In this document: positions 41,299-49,988 of the stretch, piece after piece
Layout of the letters: every line of letters starts with the position of its first letter
Position numbering within the stretch: the first letter of the stretch is position 1
DNA from: Synechococcus sp. UW105
GTDB taxonomy: Bacteria; Cyanobacteriota; Cyanobacteriia; PCC-6307; Cyanobiaceae
Assembly (NCBI RefSeq): GCF_900473935.1
Contig: NZ_UCNN01000016.1
Span: forward strand, 1 to 64,000
Length of the DNA stretch: 64,000 nt
Reading direction: 5' to 3'
Notes under the pieces: generated by a model
Database searches by the model: none
Told to the model about the DNA's origin: nothing
What the model saw: only the letters and a program-made list of their open reading frames with translations
Position numbers and translations under genes: made by a program

Positions 41299-42306
41299 TC
41301 AGTGGATGCAATCACTGGCGGTCTGGTCGCCGAGGTTGGCCTGCAGCCCCTTCAGTTTCTGTTCGCAGAGCTGCAAGAGCTCAGAGGCCTGGATCTGCCT
41401 GTTCTGCACCTCCAGTGCCATCGCGCTGAAGCTGGCCGTGCCATGGGGGAGGTCAATGGCTGCGCTCGAATGCCGCAGGGCCATGCGCATGGCCACGGCC
41501 CTGGCAAGAGCGGACTGGATGTTGGTGTCCGGCAGAAGCACCGCGATCATGCGCTGGTCCATCAGCCCGATGAAGTCGCTGTCGTTGCTGTTGTCCGTAC
41601 AGATGCTGCAGATCGAGAGCAGCCAGCGCAAGCTGTTGGTGATGCCCAGCAGGCCGCAAACGTCTTCGTGTTGATCGCAGGCCAGGGCAATCAGGCTCAG
41701 TGGTGTCTGGGTTGTGGCGGCACGCTCTAGTTCACGGGTCAGCACAAACGAGAACAGGTCTGATTTGGCCACGAGTCCGTTCTGGTGGGTCAGCAACGCA
41801 TGTCGCGCGATCAGGTCCCGGTTGACGATGTCGCTGAGATCTTCCAGCAGTTGCAGTTGCGCCTGGCTGATCGTTCTGGTGTGGCGATCGATCACGCAAA
41901 GCGTTCCCAGCTTGTGCTGCTTCTTCCCCCTCAGCGGGCAGCCGGCATAGAAGCGGATGTGCGGGCTTGAGGTGACAAGAGGATTGTTGGAAAAACGCGG
42001 ATCTTGCCGGGCATCTGGCACCACCAGCGGCGTGTCTTGCTGGATGGTGTGCGTGCAGAACGACACAGCCCGCGGAGTTTGCTTCTGGTTCAGCCCATGG
42101 CGGGCCAGACACCACTGCCGGTCTTGATCAATCAGTGAGATCAGCGCAATCGGGGTGTCCATCACCGTTGCGGTCAAACGCACCAGCCTCTGCAGGGCGG
42201 CATCCTCGGGCTGATCGAGCAGTCCGGAGCGTTCAAGGGCCCTGACGCGCTCGAAGTCGGAGCCTGATCTGCGGTCGGTCGCTTGCGGCATCTGCGGCAA
42301 AGGCAC
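41299..42306 (-). CDS. GAF sensor with degenerate GGDEF-like domain
   Basis: 335 aa. A GAF domain occupies about residues 20-165 (LVRLTATVMDTPIALISLID, then RVQWCLA-like QWCLARHGL, FCTHTIQQ, DPRFSNNPLV, FYAGCPL and LGTLCVID), the form that often precedes a GGDEF. The C-terminal part (FVLTRELERAATTQTPLSLI … DSDFIGLMDQRMIAVLLPDT) has the outline of a GGDEF domain but lacks the GG[DE]EF signature, so it is probably not a cyclase. It may bind a small ligand or bilin-free signal. Confidence 0.7.
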   Translation of the reverse strand: MPLPQMPQATDRRSGSDFERVRALERSGLLDQPEDAALQRLVRLTATVMDTPIALISLIDQDRQWCLARHGLNQKQTPRAVSFCTHTIQQDTPLVVPDARQDPRFSNNPLVTSSPHIRFYAGCPLRGKKQHKLGTLCVIDRHTRTISQAQLQLLEDLSDIVNRDLIARHALLTHQNGLVAKSDLFSFVLTRELERAATTQTPLSLIALACDQHEDVCGLLGITNSLRWLLSICSICTDNSNDSDFIGLMDQRMIAVLLPDTNIQSALARAVAMRMALRHSSAAIDLPHGTASFSAMALEVQNRQIQASELLQLCEQKLKGLQANLGDQTASDCIH

Positions 42307-42426
42307 GGGGGCTATGGAGATGGGATCGTCTCTTCACGTCCACTGGGCAGGTCTTCCCTTCGTTCTATGTCTCTTGCTTCGCGGCTGTCATGAAGTGATT
42401 GGCTTAATTCCTGCGCACTGATTGGC

Positions 42427-42861
42427 TCAGGATCCGTAGCGGTCAAACACCTGGGTGGTGCCGTCATCATCGAGGCTGAGCACGGCGAAGGCCTCGGCGT
42501 CGATGCCCTCACCGTCCATCCCGGGGGATCCCATCGGCATGCCTGGAGCGCTGAGTCCGCGCAGCGCCGGTCGCTGCTTCAGGAGCCGCTGGATGGAGCG
42601 GGCTGGTACATGGCCTTCGATCACATAGCCGTCCACCACTGCCGTGTGGCACGACTCCAGTTCAGCTTCAATGCCATGCTCTGTTTTGACGGCGGCCATG
42701 TCTTCATGCACCGCATCGGTGACGCTGAAGCCGGCCGCGGTGAGGTGTGCCTCCCAGGCGGTGCAGCACTCGCAGTTGGCGGAACGGTGAACCGTGATGG
42801 GACTGGAGAGCAGCAGGACTGTGCTGAGCAGGGTGCCAATCAGTTGCAGGGCTATGGGCAT
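42427..42861 (-). CDS. DUF411 metal-binding protein, exported
   Basis: 144 aa. Signal-like N-terminus (ALQLIGTLLSTVLLLSS) then the DUF411 pattern: VHRSANCECCTAWEAHL with its C-x-C-C, ELESCHTAVVDGYVIEGHVP with Cys-His, and LSAPGMPMGSPGMDG. DUF411 proteins are thioredoxin-like and are often linked to copper handling (established association). Likely periplasmic. Divergent to the small membrane gene at 43002. Confidence 0.8.
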   Translation of the reverse strand: MPIALQLIGTLLSTVLLLSSPITVHRSANCECCTAWEAHLTAAGFSVTDAVHEDMAAVKTEHGIEAELESCHTAVVDGYVIEGHVPARSIQRLLKQRPALRGLSAPGMPMGSPGMDGEGIDAEAFAVLSLDDDGTTQVFDRYGS

Positions 42862-43001
42862 CCCATCTCCGTCTTCAAGCTCGAGTGCGTGGGCTGATGC
42901 CCTGCATGCTGAACCAGCCTTGGCTGTTGTCCAGCCATTGCAACGTCAGTGGTTGCGGTCACCATTCGCTCACTAGTGTGATTGCAATGAGGGAGGTGGT
43001 G

Positions 43002-43274
43002 ATGACGCTTCTTCTTTGGATCAACCTGGTGTTGGTCGCAGTGATCCTTGCCGACTATGTCGTTCGTCAGGTGATCGAGCGGATCGGAGAATGGCGCCGC
43101 CTGCGCGGCCTGTTGTCTGGTCATCCCGAAATGACAGGCGTGCATCCTGAGCAAGACGGCCTGATGGTGTTCGAGATCGAAGAGGATCTCGCCTCGTTCA
43201 TCCTCGATAACGATGCCCCCGGTCAGGATCGGCCCTTCCGCGTGGTCGTTCCCGATTTCGACGACGATGACTGA
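43002..43274 (+). CDS. Small membrane-anchored protein
   Basis: 90 aa from ATG 43002, preceded by GGGAGG at good spacing; an ATG five codons upstream is less well placed. One helix (LLLWINLVLVAVILADYVVR), a basic amphipathic segment and an acidic tail ending FDDDD. It could be an anchored adaptor. Not recognised. Confidence 0.55.
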   Translation: MTLLLWINLVLVAVILADYVVRQVIERIGEWRRLRGLLSGHPEMTGVHPEQDGLMVFEIEEDLASFILDNDAPGQDRPFRVVVPDFDDDD

Positions 43275-43324
43275 AGGAAGCCATCAGCCCGCCTGCCTGG
43301 GGCATGGACGGGCTGGGAATGGCA

Positions 43325-43744
43325 TCAGCCGTGGGCTCGCAGCTGATCCCATTGCTTGATCAGGGCTCGGGGCACCGGCCGAGCTTGGTAGTCACGGGGA
43401 TCGGTTGGACCATGCCGCAGCACGGCATTCACCATCACCACGGGTTGACGGCTGCGGTTGATGGCGCCGTGGGGAACGCCCGGAGGAATCCTCACCCAGG
43501 TGGCTTCATCCTCTCGCAAGCTGATGCGATGCAGTCTGCGGTTCTGCAGAACAATCAGCTCGACGCTGCCACGTAGCACCATCAGTTGATCGGTTTGATG
43601 GCGATGACAGAACAATTGCGGAACGTTGGATCGGCTCACTTCAGCCACTAGGGTTTCATCGCTTGGGAGTGGATCGCTAAAAAAGGCGACACCGGCCTTT
43701 AGGCCAGTGCAGGGCAAAATCTCCACGGCTTGAGGTGCATGCAT
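43325..43744 (-). CDS. Cupin protein
   Basis: 139 aa. Motif FCHRHQTDQLMVLRGSVELI (first His/Glu-like motif) and DEATWVRIPPGVPHGAINRS (second motif) define a cupin with HxH metal ligands. It resembles sugar epimerase- or FdtA-type cupins, but no sugar cluster is nearby except the epimerase gene at 43839 (same strand, upstream). Soluble. Confidence 0.65.
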   Translation of the reverse strand: MHAPQAVEILPCTGLKAGVAFFSDPLPSDETLVAEVSRSNVPQLFCHRHQTDQLMVLRGSVELIVLQNRRLHRISLREDEATWVRIPPGVPHGAINRSRQPVVMVNAVLRHGPTDPRDYQARPVPRALIKQWDQLRAHG

Positions 43745-43838
43745 GATTCGACGCGTGATTGCATCAAGGATCGCGAAATCCAGAGCACAATCGGTGTGTC
43801 AGTTGGTACGCAATCAAGCGGGTGTCAGCAATGCCAGA

Positions 43839-44690
43839 TCAGGCAACAGAGGCCATCAGCATTGAGGGGGATTTGAATCGGAATCCAGCAGACTTGAGTT
43901 TCTGATTTGACACCCTGGCATTCATCGCCCGAGCACCTTTGACATCTTGATTGGCCCAGATCACAGGTGGTAGACCATCGAGATCACAGATTTCGTTGGA
44001 GAGTTGCCGGCGGCTGAGCTGCATGTCGTCTACCAGGTTGTAGATGCCCTCTAAGTTGTTGTCGAAGGCAAATTGAACTCCACTGGTGATGTCGAGTAGG
44101 GAGCTCCATGCGGGGATACTATTGCCATTTTTAGGGATCTGCTCTCCAGCAGCCTGCCTGATGATGTTGACCATGTCACGGCCTGGGCCATAGATTCCGC
44201 CTAGGCGCAACACGCAGATGGTGGTGTCCGGACGGTCGATGGAAAGCAACAGAGTTTCTGCTTCTCCAAGCATCCGGTTCACCGGATTGATCGCATCAAG
44301 TGATGACTCTTCATCGACTAAGTCTCCGTTCTGATTGCCATACACTCCGGCAGTACTGATGTAGGTCACATGCAGGTGTTGGCTGCTCGTCCTGCTGCGC
44401 AAAGCTCGGGCGAGGTTTCGAATGCCAGTAGAGAAGACAGCTTCGAGGTCGTCCATACTTTCTGTGGGAGCAACACTGATGAGTACTCCATCCTGTCGTT
44501 CCAGAAAGGTCAGATCTCCATCGGGGTCTGTGAGATCAAGCACGTGTGGCTCGTGCACGATGTCATGCAGTTCCCGGAAGCGTCGTCTTGATCGGGTTGT
44601 GCCGAGAACATGATGCCCGGCATATTTCATGCTGACAGCAACATCGGCGCCTACATAGCCACAGCCGATCACAGCGAATGAGGATTGCAT
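43839..44690 (-). CDS. NAD-dependent epimerase/dehydratase family protein
   Basis: 283 aa from ATG 44690. The extended SDR NAD motif is FAVIGCGYVGADVAVSMKYA (GxGYxG form), then DLTDPDG, VTYISTAGVYGNQNG and CVLRLGGIYGPGRDM, matching the atypical SDR group that includes YeeZ/SDR_a5. The usual catalytic Tyr-x3-Lys is not clear (VNRMLGEAETLLL replaces it), as known for that group. A redox or chaperone role on nucleotide sugars is possible. It lies upstream of the cupin gene. Confidence 0.75.
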   Translation of the reverse strand: MQSSFAVIGCGYVGADVAVSMKYAGHHVLGTTRSRRRFRELHDIVHEPHVLDLTDPDGDLTFLERQDGVLISVAPTESMDDLEAVFSTGIRNLARALRSRTSSQHLHVTYISTAGVYGNQNGDLVDEESSLDAINPVNRMLGEAETLLLSIDRPDTTICVLRLGGIYGPGRDMVNIIRQAAGEQIPKNGNSIPAWSSLLDITSGVQFAFDNNLEGIYNLVDDMQLSRRQLSNEICDLDGLPPVIWANQDVKGARAMNARVSNQKLKSAGFRFKSPSMLMASVA

Positions 44691-44900
44691 AGCCCTTGAT
44701 TCAGTCAAGAGATGATTAGATCTTTTGGTGGATTGATGTTGAAGCGATTCCTACAGTTTTCCAATCGAATGATGCACTTTGGATCCACCAAGATCTTTGC
44801 TTTAGTTGTTGGCTGGATGATGCCAATAACCAGATGGTTGCCGATGATGCACGTCTTCCGGCAATGCGGATGACAATGCATCATCAGCCCTGACTTTTGA

Positions 44901-45173
44901 TCAGGTATAAACCTTGGCGATCAGCGGACCAGCCTGATCATCGGCAAGAACGGGAGTCACTTCCCAGTCGAGGCATTCGGCCCATTCGGCCGCATGCTCG
45001 TAGCAAGCCTCAGCATTGTCAGCTTCAACGAGGATCCATCCCTCGACGGATCCTGGACCATGAAAACGCTTCCATGATTTGCACTCAGGGAAGGGAGCAC
45101 CAGTGGCCAGAAATTTTCTGGCGGCAATTTCGTGATATCCGGTCTTGAACGACCAATGCATTAGGAACGTCAT
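44901..45173 (-). CDS. DUF3303 family protein
   Basis: 90 aa from ATG 45173. The family block is clear: MTFLMHWSFKTGYHEIAARK, then FLATGAPFPECKSWKRFHGP, GSVEGWILVEADNAEACYEH and AAEWAECLDWEVTPVL. DUF3303 proteins are small ferredoxin-like-fold proteins common in cyanobacteria; the function is unknown. Length is normal. Confidence 0.8.
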   Translation of the reverse strand: MTFLMHWSFKTGYHEIAARKFLATGAPFPECKSWKRFHGPGSVEGWILVEADNAEACYEHAAEWAECLDWEVTPVLADDQAGPLIAKVYT

Positions 45174-45249
45174 TGCAAATGCGGTTTTGGGGCGCTGGAA
45201 CCATCTCACAAAACTGAGTTTGTGTCAGTCAATTTGAGTGTTCCTGAAT

Positions 45250-45284
45250 AGACAGCCCACAAAGCAAGAGGTTGTGGACTGTCT
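45250..45284. terminator. Hairpin downstream of the hli operon
   Basis: AGACAG-(C)-CCACA pairs with TGTGG-(A)-CTGTCT around a 12-nt loop. It follows the leftward hli pair and precedes the DUF3303 promoter. It lacks a T-tract. Confidence 0.5.
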
Positions 45285-45320
45285 TGCGCCTTGGCAACCC
45301 ATCGGAAAACAGACAGACGT

Positions 45321-45440
45321 TTAACGGTCGCTGTTGAGGTAGGGCAGATCCGATGGTTTGGACAAGGTGAACACCACAGCGGCTGTGATCAGGCTGCCGA
45401 AGGCGAGCATGGCGTAAATCCAGATCGTGTAATCGGACAT
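45321..45440 (-). CDS. 39-aa membrane protein coupled to hli
   Basis: MSDYTIWIYAMLAFGSLITA then AVVFTLSKPSDLPYLNSDR: one membrane helix and a short polar tail. Its ATG overlaps the stop of the hli gene by 1 nt (TGATG), so it is translationally coupled. Its start resembles the 42-aa protein at 30765. A role as a partner of Hli in photosystem or chlorophyll-binding complexes is likely but unproven. Confidence 0.65.
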   Translation of the reverse strand: MSDYTIWIYAMLAFGSLITAAVVFTLSKPSDLPYLNSDR

Positions 45441-45640
45441 CAATTCAGCCCCAAAACGCCAAAGCTGATCTGGCTGAGGATGCCATGACCGGTGAGGGCC
45501 TCGGTGAGTACACCGATGACGAAGCCGAGCATGGCGACGCGGCCATTCAGGAGTTCGGCCCGTGCCATGCGTTCGCCCTTGATTTGATCAGCAGCGGCTT
45601 GCTGGAACCATGCATCGTTTGCAGCTTGGACGGAATCCAT
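45440..45640 (-). CDS. hli: High-light-inducible protein (Hli/Scp)
   Basis: 66 aa from ATG 45640. It has the chlorophyll-binding motif ELLNGRVAMLGFVIGVLTEA (E-x-x-N-G-R-x-A-M-x-G-F) in a single membrane helix, preceded by a charged N-terminus. Hli proteins bind chlorophyll and carotenoid and protect photosystem assembly under light stress. A GTTAC-N8-GTAAC dyad lies 26 nt upstream. It heads a two-gene operon with the 39-aa protein. Confidence 0.9.
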   Translation of the reverse strand: MDSVQAANDAWFQQAAADQIKGERMARAELLNGRVAMLGFVIGVLTEALTGHGILSQISFGVLGLN

Positions 45641-45665
45641 AGAACCTCGAAGCGTGTAAAGCAAT

Positions 45666-45683
45666 GTTACGCCACTTTGTAAC
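45666..45683. promoter_or_regulatory. Dyad upstream of hli
   Basis: GTTAC-GCCACTTT-GTAAC, inverted arms 26-43 nt upstream of the hli start codon. It could be an operator. The spacing resembles GTA-N8-TAC sites of NtcA only loosely. Confidence 0.35.
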
Positions 45684-45785
45684 GGAGTGCGAAGCGGCGT
45701 TGTTGCGTTGCCTCTTTGCGTTTTGGGAGTCTTGGCCGTGCTCTGGTGTGGGCGATGGCCAGCGGCTGCCCATCGCCATGAAAAA

Positions 45786-45817
45786 AACTCCTGAGATGCT
45801 CGACCAGCTCAGGAGTT
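45786..45817 (-). terminator. Orphan terminator reading leftward
   Basis: Read on the minus strand, AACTCCTGAG/CTCAGGAGTT is followed by seven T (the first two of them pair with the stem). No convincing minus-strand gene lies within 500 nt upstream (to the right), so it may end a small or antisense RNA that starts inside 45820-46020. Confidence 0.5.
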
Positions 45818-46018
45818 GGCGTCCCGTCCTAGGGCCCTGAGTCAGGTCTAAGGCGAGGCCATCAATCTCGATAGGTGGGGCTAGCCGCCCGCCCGTGTTC
45901 GGTCGAGGGTCGCGCCACTGCTTGCTCCTGGCTTGGTCCTGATCGTGCGGATCTTTGTGTGATTGCCAAGCGAGTTGCTTCGACTCCATCTATCCAAAGG
46001 AGAGTTTTCTCTTGATCT

Positions 46019-46288
46019 GTGTCGACTCCAAAGCACGACAGGATTCAGCATCTTGCTGATTCCATCAAGACCGGTGTTGACGGAGGCGTTGATGCCATTG
46101 CCGACAAGGTCAAGGACGCTCAGCTTTTCGCCGATGCAAAAGCCGATCAGATTGAGCGCAAAAATCAAGCCCTCAAAGTGAAGCTGGCTGATGTCCTGCG
46201 TTCCGCCCAAGCCAAGGGAGATGACATCCATGAAGGCATGAAGGAGCGCCTCAGCCAATGGGTTGCACAAATCGATGCCCAGTCCTGA
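46019..46288 (+). CDS. Small amphipathic helical protein
   Basis: 89 aa, GTG start. Its sequence is a chain of amphipathic helices (DSIKTGVDGGVDAIADKVKD and AKADQIERKNQALKVKLADV). This resembles apolipoprotein- or late-embryogenesis-like proteins that coat membranes or stabilise proteins. It is 36 nt before the arylsulfatase gene, on the same strand, and may be co-transcribed. Family unknown. Confidence 0.55.
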   Translation: MSTPKHDRIQHLADSIKTGVDGGVDAIADKVKDAQLFADAKADQIERKNQALKVKLADVLRSAQAKGDDIHEGMKERLSQWVAQIDAQS

Positions 46289-46324
46289 ACAGGACGTTGC
46301 CTGAACTCACTCGCTTGCCTCTCC

Positions 46325-48745
46325 ATGACTGAACAAACCAAGCTTTCCAGCCTGCTGCGTCAGGCCGCTCTTGGCGGTGGACTCCTTCTGGTGTCGACGT
46401 TGTCTGCTCCCTTGGCCGGCCAGAAGCCAGCCTTCGCCGGCACTCTGAACCGCATGACTCTGCCGATCGCAGAGCCGATGCCTGAAAAAGTCACCAAGGT
46501 GCTCCCTTCAGAGGTGCCATTGCCTCCCCAGTGGGAGGTCAAGGCGCCAGCCAATGCTCCCAATGTGGTGATCATCCTTCTCGATGACGTTGGCTACGCA
46601 GCACCGTCGGCGTTTGGCGGCGTGGTGAACATGCCGACGGCTGAGAAGCTTGCCCAGAATGGCTTGCGATACAACAAATTCCACACCACAGCACTCTGTG
46701 CGCCGACCCGAGCGGCGCTGAAATCCGGCCGCAATCACCACAAGGTGAACATGGGCTCGATTCCAGAAATCGCAACTGGATATGCCGGTAACTCCACCGT
46801 GGTGCCCGATTACGCCGTGCCGGTTGCAGAAATCCTCAGACTCAACGGCTACAACACAGCTGCTTTCGGCAAATGGCATGAAACCCCAGGCCGTGAGACC
46901 ACGGCAGCTGGCCCTCAGACGCGTTGGCCAACGCGTCAGGGCTTTGAGAAGTTCTATGGCTTCGTGGGTGCGGAAGACAACATGTGGGAACCCACCATTC
47001 ACGATGGTGTGACCGTCGTGGATGCACCGAAGAAAGATCGGTATCACTTCACCGAAGACATGACCGATCAGGCGATCGGTTGGATGCGGCAGCAGAAGGC
47101 CATCAAGCCAGATAAGCCCTTTTTCATCTATTACTCCTCAGCCGGTTCGCACTCTCCGCATCATGTCGGTCAGGAATGGATTGCTAAATACAAAGGCAAG
47201 TTCGATGAAGGCTGGGATGTTCTGCGCGAGCGCAATCTCCAGAATCAGATCAAGGCAGGGATTGTTCCTGAAGGCACTCAGATGGCCACGGCGCCAGACA
47301 GTATTCCCAAATGGGATAGCCTCACGCCACAACAGCAAAAAATCTATGCGCGTCAGGCAGAAGTGTTTGCTGCCTTCACGGAGCACTCTGATCATGAAGC
47401 AGGTCGTTTAGTCCAAGCAATCGATGACCTTGGCGAGCTTGATAACACCTTGGTGATCTACATCACTGGCGACAATGGCGCCAGTGTTGAAGGGGATCGA
47501 AGTGGTCAATGGAATTGGAACCACTATCTCAATGGTGTTGAAGAGACCCCTGACGAACAGGAGGCCAAGCTTGATGAGTGGGGTGGGCCTACCACCTATC
47601 CCATGTATCACATGGGCTGGGCGATCGCCTTTAATTCACCCTTTGCTCTTTCTAAGCAGGTGGCGGGTGATTTCGGTGGAACACGCAATGGAACGGTGAT
47701 CCACTGGCCTGAGCGCATCAGGCAGGGTGGAGGCATTCGCACGCAGTTCTCGCATGTGAATGATGTAGCTCCCACGATTCTTGAGGCGGCCAATCTGCCG
47801 ATGCCAACAACGATCAATGGCATTAAGCAAATCCCAATGCAAGGAACCAGCCTGGTCTACACATTTGACAACCCAGGCGCTAAGGAAAGGCATAACACAC
47901 AGTATTTCGAGATTATTGGCAATCGCGGCATCTATCACAACGGTTGGATGGCGAGGACAACAGTCATGTATCCCTGGATGGCGCCGAACAGAATGAATAC
48001 GGTTGCAGCAGATGATGGTTGGCAGCTGTACGACACCACCAATGATTTCAGCTTGTCGAATGATCTTGCGGCTCAGTATCCGGATCGCCTTGCGGCCATG
48101 AAGCAGAAGTTCATGGAAGAGGCGATTGAAAATCAGGTGTTGCCACTCGATGATCGTCTTCTTGAACGTCTGGTGCCCTCTGTTGCCGGTCGGCCGACAC
48201 TGTTAGGTGATCGGACGTCCATCGATTTGTATCCCTATGCCTGGAACATGGTCGAAGACTCGATCCTCAATGTGAAGAACGTGTCGAACAGCGTGACCGC
48301 CTATGTTGATGTGAAGGGAGGTGATGAAGATGGCGTGATTTTCTCCCAAGGCGGACGATTTGGCGGTTGGTCGCTGTATGTCGAAAACAACAAGCCCTCC
48401 TATACCTACAATTACATGGGTGAGCTGTTCACGTTCACAAGTCATAAGCCATTGCCTAATGGTCAATCTGAAATTCGTTTCGAGCTTGACTACGACGGCG
48501 GTGGTGTTGGCAAGGGTGCTGACGTTCGGATGATGCTCAACGGTGAAGTGGTTGCTGAGGGCCGTTTGGAGAAGACGATTGCATCGCGTTTCTCCATTGA
48601 TGAAGGTGCTGATGTCGGGCTTGATCGTGGTTCCGCGGTCACGGTGAAAACCATTGGCCCTCGCCGTTACAGCGCCTATGGCGGCCAAATTGACAAGGTC
48701 ACGATTCAGATTTTCCCTAAGCCCACTGATCAGAAGGCGAACTGA
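46325..48745 (+). CDS. Exported arylsulfatase
   Basis: 806 aa. A twin-charged start and hydrophobic segment (AALGGGLLLVSTLSAPLAG) suggest export. The sulfatase core begins NVVIILLDDVGYAAPSAFGG (metal ligands DD), followed by LCAPTRAALKSGR: Cys125 in C-x-P-x-R is the residue oxidised to formylglycine. Further ligands lie in GDNGASVEGD. A beta-rich C-terminal domain of about 150 residues follows. It removes sulfate esters from organic substrates, probably to recruit sulfur or to trim algal polysaccharides. The activating enzyme gene follows 9 nt later. Confidence 0.9.
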   Translation: MTEQTKLSSLLRQAALGGGLLLVSTLSAPLAGQKPAFAGTLNRMTLPIAEPMPEKVTKVLPSEVPLPPQWEVKAPANAPNVVIILLDDVGYAAPSAFGGVVNMPTAEKLAQNGLRYNKFHTTALCAPTRAALKSGRNHHKVNMGSIPEIATGYAGNSTVVPDYAVPVAEILRLNGYNTAAFGKWHETPGRETTAAGPQTRWPTRQGFEKFYGFVGAEDNMWEPTIHDGVTVVDAPKKDRYHFTEDMTDQAIGWMRQQKAIKPDKPFFIYYSSAGSHSPHHVGQEWIAKYKGKFDEGWDVLRERNLQNQIKAGIVPEGTQMATAPDSIPKWDSLTPQQQKIYARQAEVFAAFTEHSDHEAGRLVQAIDDLGELDNTLVIYITGDNGASVEGDRSGQWNWNHYLNGVEETPDEQEAKLDEWGGPTTYPMYHMGWAIAFNSPFALSKQVAGDFGGTRNGTVIHWPERIRQGGGIRTQFSHVNDVAPTILEAANLPMPTTINGIKQIPMQGTSLVYTFDNPGAKERHNTQYFEIIGNRGIYHNGWMARTTVMYPWMAPNRMNTVAADDGWQLYDTTNDFSLSNDLAAQYPDRLAAMKQKFMEEAIENQVLPLDDRLLERLVPSVAGRPTLLGDRTSIDLYPYAWNMVEDSILNVKNVSNSVTAYVDVKGGDEDGVIFSQGGRFGGWSLYVENNKPSYTYNYMGELFTFTSHKPLPNGQSEIRFELDYDGGGVGKGADVRMMLNGEVVAEGRLEKTIASRFSIDEGADVGLDRGSAVTVKTIGPRRYSAYGGQIDKVTIQIFPKPTDQKAN

Positions 48746-48754
48746 TTCGAGGCC

Positions 48755-49603
48755 ATGCCCCACCCCTGGAACGCGATGATCACCATCCCTGCTGGGGAGT
48801 ATCGGGTCGGTTCCGAGTCCTTCTACCCGGAGGAGTCGCCGATCCGCTCGATTCATCTCGAGGCTTTTGCCATCGATGCTGCTCCAGTCACTAATGCGGA
48901 GTATGCGCGCTTCGTTGCCGAGACCGGATATGTGACGGTCTCGGAGCAACCACCGGATCCCGTGCTCTACCCAAATCTGCCCCCGGAGGAGCAGATCCCA
49001 GAATCCGCCGTGTTCATTCCGCCACCGCCATCGGTGGATCGCAGCCAGCCGATGTCTTGGTGGGCTTTGATCGCCGGTGCGGACTGGCGCCATCCCCAGG
49101 GCCCGGACACTGCGATCGACGAGCGCATGGATCACCCTGTGGTGCATCTCGCCTATGACGATGCCCTCGCTTATGCGCAATGGATGGGGAAACGTCTCCC
49201 CACCGCTGATGAATGGGAGGTGGCAGCGCGGGGAGGACTGGTGGATCAGGATTACGCCTGGGGAGCTGAGATGACTCCCGGCGGCCGTTGGCTTGCCAAC
49301 GTTTGGCAAGGGCCGTTCCCCTGGAGGAACGAGCAGGCTGATGGATGGTTCTGGACCTCACCGGTGGGCAGTTTCCCCGCCAATGGCTACGGCTTGGTCG
49401 ACGTCTGTGGCAATGTCTGGGAATGGACTTCCACGCTGTTTCCCGTTGCTGATGGTGAGCAGGAACGTCGGATCATTAAGGGTGGATCGTTCCTGTGCGC
49501 TGAGAATTATTGCCATCGTTTTCGACCGGCTGCACTGATGGGGCAGACCATCGACACGGCCACATGCCATATGGGCTTCCGTTGTGCGTCTGAATCAGCT
49601 TGA
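48755..49603 (+). CDS. Formylglycine-generating enzyme
   Basis: 282 aa. The FGE-sulfatase domain is complete: MITIPAGEYRVGSESFYPEE, the P-V-T-N-A-E-Y-A-R-F segment, HPVVHLAYDDALAYAQWMGK, RLPTADEWEVAARGG, GNVWEWTS and the active-site pair in GGSFLCAENYCHRFRPAA (C-x4-C). It oxidises the CxPxR cysteine of the sulfatase to formylglycine using O2 and copper. No signal peptide, so maturation occurs before export. It forms an operon with the sulfatase. Confidence 0.9.
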   Translation: MPHPWNAMITIPAGEYRVGSESFYPEESPIRSIHLEAFAIDAAPVTNAEYARFVAETGYVTVSEQPPDPVLYPNLPPEEQIPESAVFIPPPPSVDRSQPMSWWALIAGADWRHPQGPDTAIDERMDHPVVHLAYDDALAYAQWMGKRLPTADEWEVAARGGLVDQDYAWGAEMTPGGRWLANVWQGPFPWRNEQADGWFWTSPVGSFPANGYGLVDVCGNVWEWTSTLFPVADGEQERRIIKGGSFLCAENYCHRFRPAALMGQTIDTATCHMGFRCASESA

Positions 49604-49969
49604 TCAGCTTGAGAAGCGATCCCACACCATCAAACTGCCCAGAGCAAGATGCATGAGGCCTGCCGGCCAGACCATCAGGCCAGCGGCGATGCCTCGGACG
49701 GCAAAGCTGATGAGCACAATGGCCGCCACGCTGTTGTACATCATCAGCCCTTTCTGGCTCTGATCAGCACAGGAATCACCCCAGCAGGCCACACCAAGCC
49801 CCAACAGGGCGAGTCCATACAACTGAGCGACGTGATCACCTCCTGAACCGAGGGGTGATCCGAACAGAAGTTGCATGACCAGGGCAGGACAGACCACGAG
49901 TGCTGCCCCAGTGGCTAGCTCGAGAATGGCACCGAGTTTGTACAGGTTGATCCGAGACAATTTGGTCAT
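49604..49969 (-). CDS. Four-helix membrane protein
   Basis: 121 aa from ATG 49969. Helices: YKLGAILELATGAALVVCPA, YGLALLGLGVACWG, NSVAAIVLISFAVRGIAAGL and MHLALGSLMVW. No family is recognised. It ends next to the FGE gene (convergent) and overlaps nothing. The stop of the outer-membrane gene at 49989 precedes it by 19 nt. Confidence 0.5.
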   Translation of the reverse strand: MTKLSRINLYKLGAILELATGAALVVCPALVMQLLFGSPLGSGGDHVAQLYGLALLGLGVACWGDSCADQSQKGLMMYNSVAAIVLISFAVRGIAAGLMVWPAGLMHLALGSLMVWDRFSS

Positions 49970-49988
49970 GTTGATGGTGAAATTTGGC

